NCBI GenBank assembly: GCA_037043235.1
Contig: JAWRVZ010000154.1
Location: 664,001 to 728,000, forward strand
Reading direction: 5' to 3'
Length of the DNA: 64,000 bases
From: Rhodeus uyekii
Lineage: Eukaryota; Chordata; Actinopteri; Cypriniformes; Acheilognathidae
Under the pieces are notes generated by a model. The model made no database searches. It had not been told where the DNA came from and saw nothing but the letters and a program-made list of their open reading frames with translations. Below, in pieces: positions 56,929 through 64,000 of this stretch. Position 1 is the stretch's first letter; each line of letters opens with the position of its first letter. Made by a program: the position numbers and the translations under genes.

Positions 56929-57026
56929 TTTAGAAAGTTCTCTTATGCTCATATGTGTTTTCATACTATATTACTTGCCGCTTGCATCCAGTGTTAGTTA
57001 AAGCAAAACATTAAAAATGTAAACAT

Positions 57027-57480
57027 GTTAAGGGCCAGTCACACAGCGAAAACGCATGAATCCCGCACGAATTACGCACAGATTTTCGTTTCTGCGCGGA
57101 GCGTGCCTCATATGCGTAATTCGTCGGTGGAACGAACGTGGACCATCAGTGATTGTAAGTGGATGCGCGTCGAAGGCGGTTTGTGCGTGATTCTGAGTTT
57201 TGAACGGTTAAAAAATTTGAACTGGTTCAAAACCGCGCACGTCCACGTCCGTCCACTGACGCCCCACCTTCATATCACGCATGAACCGCGCACGTATCAC
57301 GTTCATTCCACTGACATCCACTGACAATGTGGATTCTGAAAGTGCTTGTACGTGGAACGTTCGCGAATTGTGCGTGTTTGGACGCGCTCCGTCAGTGATT
57401 CATGCGTCGGGCTTGCGTTGAATGTTCGTGGATTACTTTGGTCAATTTCTCGACGCTCAAGCCCTTAAACGAAATTAGTG
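57027..57480. mobile_element. CpG-rich putative foldback element
   Basis: CpG content is far above the flanks. The left edge gttaagggccagtcacac and the right edge caagcccttaaac share an inverted ttaaggg core. A central hairpin (gttttgaacggtt and aactggttcaaaac, 57199-57234) and several inverted pairs such as ccatcagtgatt and cagtgattcatg suggest a folded, non-coding element. The 99-codon frame within it has no domain. Confidence 0.45.
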
Positions 57481-58666
57481 TGGCATTTGGTCCGTTTGAT
57501 CATTTCTGGTATTCTTGATTTTTATAAGCCACTTGTCCAATTTTTTATTTATTTTTTGCTCAAATTTAGTTAGTTGTCAAAAACTCAAAATGCCCTTTTT
57601 TAGTGGATGACTAAAGATTTGCTAGTAAAATCTCACATTTACAGCAGTTTTATTTGAGTGTATACTTCTGAATTAACAGGTGCAACAACCAATCGTACTG
57701 ACTCAAAACATTTTTTCCGTTTAGATAAAATGTCATCTGTGATAGCCAGCTGGATAACATTGTTGTTGCAGATTCTGCTGATTTCGCCTTAAAACAATGC
57801 AACATTTACATTTCCAAGCCATAAAAAATGTATTTAGAAAATGACTTGTTCCATCAAATGTTCTGTTAGCCATCTCAAAACTGTCTCTGAACTGGTATGC
57901 CATCCTTGCCGTTGAGCCGATTCAGTCTGATCCATGAACATATGATTCAGACGGTTTACGATTCATTCAAAAGATAAAACATTAGAACACGTTCATCGCT
58001 CTTAAGCACCACTTTCACAAAACCACTGACAGGATGACCAAGAGCCTTCTGTGCAATCATCCTGTCTTCTTCCTCTTCCCTCTGTCTTTCTCAGGTCACT
58101 CGGTGCAGCTATAATCAGGGCAGTGTTCCACCATTTTCATTAAGATAAGCACTCTCTATCTCTCGCTCTCTTTTCTGTCCTCATGCCTCCTGCAGAGCTG
58201 CAGGCCAAGCAGGGAGGCAGTGTGTATACTGTAATTTATACGCATGCATATGGGGAATTGGTCCGGCGTTGATGGATGTCTCGCTCGCTGGTCGCAGCTC
58301 CTGCGGGCGTCTCTTGTGTTGTGGAAAAGGTGGCGTTTGCCTCAGAGGACCACAGCTTAAACAGATGGAGACACCATCAAACGGACGCTTATAAGACAAT
58401 AAAATAAGCAGGAAAGGTGGGTAGCAATGCTTGAGAAAGGTTAGACGCTGAGGTTTTATTTGGGAAATGGAGGTGCTGTGCTTTTGGGTTTCAAACAGGC
58501 TGTCTGATGGAGGAGAAACATTCATGGATCAGTGCATTCTCTCAGGCCAGAAATAGTAAAGGTAGGCACAGATAGTCGTGGATTATCCCTGACGTAGTTA
58601 CTTTATATTTTAATCAGTTCTTGCTTTCCCTGAGAATCAAACCCATAACCACTCTCTACTGTTATG
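57481..58666. other. No gene recognised
   Basis: A 114-codon minus frame (58181-58525) has no domain. Otherwise unique sequence. Confidence 0.5.
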
Positions 58667-58692
58667 TATATATATATATATATATATATATA
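58667..58692. repeat. (TA)n microsatellite
   Basis: The TA tract ends exactly at the transposon terminus, which explains the TA target. Confidence 0.9.
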
Positions 58693-59284
58693 CAGTGGTC
58701 ACGGAAAGTATTCATGGTATTTTAGCCATTTGCTAAAATCATTTAAGTTCATTTTTTTTCTCATTAATGTACACACAACACGACGTATTGACAGAAATAC
58801 ACAGAATTGTTGACATTTTTGCAGATTTATTAAAAAAGAAAAACTGAAATATTAAAAGTATTCAGACCATTTGCTCAGTAATTAGTAGAAGCAACTTTTA
58901 CTCTAATACAGCCATGAGTCTTTTTGGGAAAGATGAAACAAGTTTTTCACACCTGGATTTGGGGATCCTCTGCCATTCCTCCTTGCAGATCCTCTCCAGT
59001 TCTGTCAGGTTGGATGGTAAACGTTGGTGGACAGCCATTTTGAGGTCTCTCCAGAGATGCTCAATTGGGTTTAAGTCAGAGCTCTGGCTGGGCCGTTCAA
59101 GAACAGTCACGGAGTTGTTGTGATGCCACTCCGTTATTTTAGCCGTGTCTTTAGGGTCATTGTCTTGTTGGAAGGTAAACCTTCGGCCCAGTCTGAGGTC
59201 CTGAGCACTCTGGAGAAGGTTTTCATCCCTGTACTTGGCTGCATTCATCTCTCCCTCGATTGCAACTAGTCGTCCTGTCCCTGA
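58693..59284 (-). mobile_element. Truncated Tc1-like transposon
   Basis: The terminus cagtggtcacggaaagtatt follows TA and leads into a non-coding terminal region and the C-terminal part of a transposase on the minus strand. The other half of the element, including the DNA-binding domain and second terminus, is replaced by unrelated LTR-like sequence from 59288. Confidence 0.9.
58898..59248 (-). pseudogene. Tc1-like transposase, C-terminal fragment
   Basis: The 116-codon minus-strand frame holds the end of a DDE transposase: FTFQQDNDPKD (24-34), with the second catalytic Asp at D29, then SDLNPIEHLWRDLK (57-70), with the catalytic Glu at E63, then the usual helical C-terminus. Tc1-type enzymes normally have 34 residues between these two. 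Here there are 33, so one codon has been lost, and the usual His after DPK is Asp. The first catalytic Asp and the whole DNA-binding half (about 220 residues) are absent. It is an inactive relic. Confidence 0.92.
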
Positions 59285-59287
59285 ATC

Positions 59288-59440
59288 CCGTCATGTTTCC
59301 TATTGTCTTTGTCTATCGTTGACGTTTCATGTGATTAGTGTGTGGATGCCCTGCTCTGAGTTTTGAGCTGTTAAGTGCCGTTTTGGTTTCCTTGTGTGAT
59401 TAAAGTGTTTCTATTTTGACTTCCGAGTTTCTCTCCGCAT
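59288..59440 (+). repeat. Remnant of a 5' LTR, truncated
   Basis: Bases 59288-59354 match 60417-60483 in direct orientation with three mismatches in 67. After that the copies diverge, but both contain an attaaa poly(A)-type signal. The U3 side is missing where it meets the Tc1 fragment. Confidence 0.5.
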
Positions 59441-60317
59441 CGCGCTATTGAACTGTGTCCCGATGCCGCTATTGAATTGTGTCCCCCCTGGCCTGAACTG
59501 CCAACCGACCTGGACCTCCCCTGGCATGAACCGCCGACCTGGACCTCCCTTGGCCTGAACTACCGGCTGAGCTGGAACTTTGGCTTCTGGACTTGCCAGA
59601 ATTCTCACCCAGCCTCCCTCTCCCACCACCTCTACCCAGCCAGCACCCGGCACCTCCTCTGCCTGTGCCCCGCGCCTCATCACCGGCTCCCGCTAACACC
59701 TGGGATCCACCATGCGTCGACAGGCCACAGTCATCGCAAGGCGCTGAGGCTGTTTGGATTCCGCCTCCAACCTCAGTGCCCGGCACTCCACCTCGGCCCG
59801 TCGGCACATCGGTTCCCCCTTCGCTCCTCCCTCCCTCGGCTCCACCGAAATCCCTCATCCCTGAGCCTCCACTGGTCGCCCTCGTTCTGCCAGCTCCACC
59901 TTGGTCGGTCGTCACCTTTCCTCCACCTTCGGCATCGTCTGGCTCCTCCCTCCCTCCGCTGTTACCTTCGTCCTCTGTTGCTCCGGTTCCACCTCGATCC
60001 TCGGTCTTCCCGGCTCCACCTAGGACGCTCGTTGCTGCGGATCCGCCTCGGCCTCAACCCTGGACTGATTCTGCTGCCTGGTTCCGGGTCCCACCTGATC
60101 CTCCATGGACTACTCCCTCTGCCTGACCCCTGGTCCCGCCTGCACCACCTTGGACACCTCCCACTGCCTGGCCCCTTTTCCCACCTGCACCTCCCTGGAC
60201 TTTGAAATTTAATGGACTCTTGTTTATTGTTCCATGTCCTGTCCTCCCCCTGGTCCCCCTCCCTCCGCTGATGGTCAGTTTAGGCGCGAGGTCACGCCTT
60301 CCGGGAGGGGGAGCTAC
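59441..60317 (+). pseudogene. Proline-rich internal region of a decayed LTR element
   Basis: Two overlapping plus-strand frames (242 codons from 59477, 177 codons from 59593) run through a CT-rich degenerate repeat with cctcc/cctcggctcc periodicity. The second frame is about a third proline. The first begins without a convincing start and neither shows a protease, polymerase or integrase motif. The region ends in a purine-rich ccgggagggggagctac (60301-60317) directly before the 3' LTR, as a polypurine tract should. A non-autonomous element, or the 3' remnant of one, is the simplest reading. Confidence 0.45.
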
Positions 60318-60662
60318 TGTAACAATCATGTCATGCTCCTCCTGTGTGTCCTTCCTCTGTTTCCGTAGCCACCCATGTTACCAATGCCAGCTGTGTCTTA
60401 GCCCTGCCTATTTACACCGTCATGTTTCCTATTGTCTTTGTGTATCGTTGAGGTTTTATGTGATTAGTGTGTGGATGCCCTGCAACATGTTGTTGAACAT
60501 GTTTTGTTGTCTGTGGTTATGCTCCTCGTGCTCCTTGTTCTCTGTTGTATATCTTTTGTTTTATTTAAAGTATTTTGTTTAAGTTTGTTATTAAAGAGAA
60601 GTTTCAGTTTATAATTGTCTCCTCGTCTTCGTCCTCCCACAAATATCCCATACACTGTTACA
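60318..60662 (+). repeat. Putative 3' LTR (345 bp)
   Basis: Starts tgtaacaatc and ends cactgttaca, giving TG...CA ends with short inverted termini (tgtaaca/tgttaca). An attaaa signal lies about 70 bases before the end, and a polypurine tract precedes it. Partial similarity to 59288-59354 supports it as one of a pair. Confidence 0.6.
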
Positions 60663-62408
60663 CCAAACAACATTAAAAGACACATAGGCTTGTTCTAAGC
60701 AAAACTGATCAACTGAATCTCTTCACACACACTTGAACTGTGTTGCCGTTAGCATTAGCGTTTGCTTGCTTGTGTAGCATATGTTCTGCTAAGGCTTCAG
60801 GCTGTTGACCAGGATGGAGACAAACAGATTCCAAATATGTACAGCACGTCTAACTGTTTTATTCTTCCAAACATGTGAGAGGTTTTAGCCCTTAAGTGCA
60901 ATGCCTATTTCTGCCAGTCTAATTAGCTGACAAAAAGAACTCAGATTAACTTCTCTGATGCTGAGGATTACTTGCGTTTCAAGAGCAAAATGTGAAGAGT
61001 GATATTCTGTTTTAGATGGTTTATTCGCTCATGAAGATCAGAACACTCCATTAGATCTGCCTTTCCATTCCATTAGCGTGTACGAGATTCAAATCCAAAC
61101 TTCTGATAAGACTATAACTGGGATTTAGGCCATGCCATTCTTGAATACAAGCATGTGGAGAGGCAGCGTGTGTCTCTGACTCATTTGCGTTTTTATCTCG
61201 TCTCCCACTTCCCCCGATTTCTAAAAATAACCCCGCAAACCTGCTTATTATTGTTTCGATGTCACACGCAGGACTGACAGGGCGATTGGAGAGGCAAAGC
61301 GCAAGAGCGTCTGCTCCATTATTAAAACAGTTATGTAAAAGCGAGTGCTTTCTAGGGTGGAGTGAGTTGGGGTAACTGTTATTGTCGTGTATATATAATC
61401 TCTAAACCATGGTAGAGAGGTCGTACCTTTGCACGACATAGACAGAGAGGTGGAAGGGAAATACGAGAGAGATTGAAAATGCTGCTGTTCTGGGAAGCAG
61501 ACACGAAATCTATTAAAACCCAATTCATTTCTTCTGCTGAGTTGCTGACCACACAAGCGATACAATGGCCAGAATCTCTGTTTCAAAGGTATTTTCTCAA
61601 AGCTGAATCCAGTCTTATAATATATAAAGTGCAACATGCTTCCATTTTCCAACTTGGGTTTGTGAAATGCACATCAGTCACCAACTGAAATGATTGATTA
61701 TCATCATGGTGCACGTTCAAATCAATGAAGTTTTAACTGTGATTTTTGCACCGTACTTGTTTATATTGTCACACCTTTTTTGCTTGTATTACACTCTTTT
61801 CTGTGCGTGTGGCATTTAGCTCACACCTTTGATGGTTTCAGTTAATGCTGCTGTTTCTGCACCTTGTCAGAAGTGTTGTTTGAGCTGAGCTCCATTAAGA
61901 TCATAGTGTATCTGTTGGCAGGAAAGATTTTGATGTGGACGCTAGCTATTGGCCAATCCTCTCTTAGAGGTGGTCTTGGGTGAGATGGCGCATCGTGTGA
62001 CTTATGGTGAATGTCTGCGAGAGCGCATTCACTGCACCAACTTTAAGTCTACAGCGAGACCCAGGCCAGCCCGAAGCATTGGGGGCAGTGACTCAAGTTG
62101 AGTGGGGTTTAAATTTAGACTTCATATGTTCTCTATATACCGTTTTTCTGTTTCTCTCTCTCTCGCCCTTTCTTTCTCATTTATTATATAACCTAATTTG
62201 GCAGTGAAAACCAAAATAAAGTGCACTCTAAGGACTAATTGCCATGGACTGCTTTTTCAGCAGTTCACCTCCTCTGCCAACTGGATGGCAGTAGGTGGAG
62301 GGAATATTATCTAATTAAAAGAATATTTTAACCAATTAAAGTAATAATAAACTGATATATTAAATTAACTAATTAAATTAATAAAGCATATTACAATGCC
62401 CATATACT
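60663..62408. other. No gene recognised
   Basis: A 134-codon minus frame (61248-61652) has no domain. The rest is unique sequence. Confidence 0.5.
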
Positions 62409-62460
62409 GTATATGTATATATGTATGTATATATATATATATATATGTATGTATATGTAT
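62409..62460. repeat. (TATG)n/(TA)n microsatellite
   Basis: Short atgtatgtatatatat pattern, then A/T-rich sequence. Confidence 0.85.
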
Positions 62461-63421
62461 AAATATAAATATAATCAATTTATTTAAATTAGTTTCCAAG
62501 GAGACATTTCTCATTATCTTATGTTTGACTAAAATAACTTACTGGGAAAAAGAAAAAGAAAAGGAAACTGAACAGACAATAAACACAACCAAATGACTAA
62601 AACTTTAAAAATGAATATGTTTGAACAGGAAAATATAAATTTAAGTTAGTTAAAATATAAAATGTACAAATTAATAACTAAAATTATTAATAAAAACTAT
62701 AATAGTATTTTAGTGATGCATAAAAAATACAATTTGAGGGAATGAGGTCAATTTTTGGATGGATTCAAAAGCAGAAATGTGACGCTTACACATTAAACTT
62801 TAAACATTAAGGATGTAATAAGTGAATGAAAAGTTGCTTGGGCCGAGCCAATAAGCATTAGTATGATGGTGAAGAAAGAGTAAGAGGGAGATTTGAACAA
62901 AGTCTGTAAAAAGAGAAACAAGAGACAATACCAAAAATCTCAGAGGAACATTCCTGGAAAAAGAAGGGATGTGATCAGGCTAAAGCTTTAAGACCTACAT
63001 TAATATTAGAAAAGCTTTCCAGGGCTGGAGAGACTGAAGCAAGAAGACCTGAAAATGGATGGCTAAGTTGCATAAATTCTGCTCCATTCGTGAGTAACAT
63101 TGGCTTTTCAGTTTCACAGAACAAAGAAATGCTGTTCTTGTAATGTTAGCAGTGACAGGACTGTTTTGAGTGGCGATGTTTGTCTGGAGCTGCTGTGCTA
63201 CAGACGACTGACAACAAACTCTTGCTTGCATTTACTCTTGTGTACTGTATGTACATTTTGTGTGCTTACTTTTCGTTCATCTTAGCTTTATTTTTCACTG
63301 AGAAATTAGTTTGCTTCACTTCTACTATGATAAATAAACATCCACTCTTGCATGGCCTGCTAATGATGCTAGCATTTGGGAGATTTTACAAATGTTTGTT
63401 ATATGTGATTAATCGATTTGA
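62461..63421. other. No gene seen
   Basis: Strongly A/T-rich to about 62750, then unique sequence with frames below 80 codons. Confidence 0.5.
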
Positions 63422-63440
63422 CACACAGACACAGACACAC

Positions 63441-63486
<46 letters not shown>
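63422..63486. repeat. (CA)n microsatellite
   Basis: About 25 CA units with a few G interruptions, ending in atatata next to the following element. Confidence 0.95.
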
Positions 63487-63487
<1 letters not shown>

Positions 63488-64000
63488 CAGGGTTGGGGAG
63501 TAACGAAATACATGTAACGATGTTACGTATTTAAAATACAAAATTTGAGTAACTGTATTTCGTTACAGTTACATTTTAAATTGATGGTAATCAAATTACA
63601 ATTACATTCAAAAAGTATTTTAGATTACCAAAGTGATTACTTTGAATTTGAATGTCATTTATTTATTAATATTAACGTAAGCTGTCTGATGATTCTCCGA
63701 CTCTGTCTCTTTAAAAAAAAAAAAAAAAGTTCAGTTAGCAAGCTGGAGAGACCTGCAATCTCATTAAAAAACTGGACGGGAAAACAGCGCGTACTGCATT
63801 TCTTTCGTGGAAATTCAAAGACAATTTTACTTATAAACAAGAAAAAGGACGTAACATCACAGTGCAATGCAAGCTATGTGTACCTGCAACAAAACTTCTA
63901 TCGGCTTCAAAGGATTCAACTTTGAAAATTATTTTCTTTATTCCTTATTTTCCCATTTACTCATACGTTGAGCTTTGTATGGTTATCATTAGCCTACGTT
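63488..64000. mobile_element. Left end of a hAT-like DNA transposon, cut by the window edge
   Basis: The terminus cagggttggggagtaacgaa and the following repeated forms of acg(a)tgttacg and gttacagttac are typical of a widespread fish hAT-type end. The 126-codon frame inside (63545-63925) shows no transposase motif. A poly-A run lies at 63713-63728. The right end is outside the window. Confidence 0.6.

Noticed and set aside
59469..60329. Minus-strand glycine-rich frames (collagen-like)
   Set aside because: They are the complement of the proline-rich CT-periodic region and show no Gly-X-Y periodicity.

Overview
The window looks like non-coding, repeat-rich teleost DNA, probably from a cyprinid or a related freshwater fish. 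The reasons are very many CA/GT, TA and GATA microsatellites, dense miniature inverted-repeat elements, a Tc1-like transposase remnant, L2/CR1-type LINE pieces, tRNA-derived SINE tails of a kind common in cyprinids, and a Gmr1-type Ty3/gypsy retrotransposon. No host protein-coding exon can be recognised with confidence. The best host-gene signal is a CpG-rich block at about 24.2-25.65 kb that resembles a promoter plus a long untranslated first exon ending in a GTAAGT splice donor on the + strand, so the DNA to its right may be a first intron.

Layout. 0-8 kb: an unnamed repeat end, a SINE, an inverted-repeat element nested inside another (4.3-5.4 kb), a pogo-like TIR element (6.56-7.19 kb) and a solo LTR (7.20-7.52 kb). 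8-20 kb: a series of TA-flanked DNA transposons whose ends all resemble CAGTRRTACCTYGRKWTACGA (8.85, 11.43, 16.15, 17.11 and 19.42 kb). One carries a broken pogo/Tigger transposase, one carries a nested solo LTR with a 4-bp target duplication. An L2/CR1 LINE fragment lies at 14.1-14.8 kb. 20-33 kb: a hAT-like MITE, the CpG-rich block, very long microsatellites and hairpins, and further MITEs. 33-46 kb: a 1.1-kb GGAT/GACA higher-order minisatellite, a LINE reverse-transcriptase fragment between two 153/154-bp direct repeats, palindromic MITEs, another member of the CAGTAATACC family, and an AT-rich tandem repeat.

46.1-51.1 kb is the main feature: a complete, apparently recently inserted LTR retrotransposon on the - strand. 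It has two 385-bp LTRs differing at one base, a 5-bp target duplication (ATTAG), a primer site that exactly matches the 3' end of tRNA-Phe, and one unbroken Gag-Pol frame of about 1,421 codons. Its domain order is Gag, protease, integrase, reverse transcriptase, RNase H. Integrase lies before reverse transcriptase, the Ty1/copia order in a Ty3/gypsy-type protein, which is the hallmark of the Gmr1 lineage.

51-64 kb: a LINE 3' tail, tRNA-like and SINE sequences, a truncated Tc1-like element fused to a decayed LTR element with a proline-rich internal region, a CpG-rich element, and the left end of a hAT-like transposon running off the window.

All family assignments come from reading motifs by eye. 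No database search was run.
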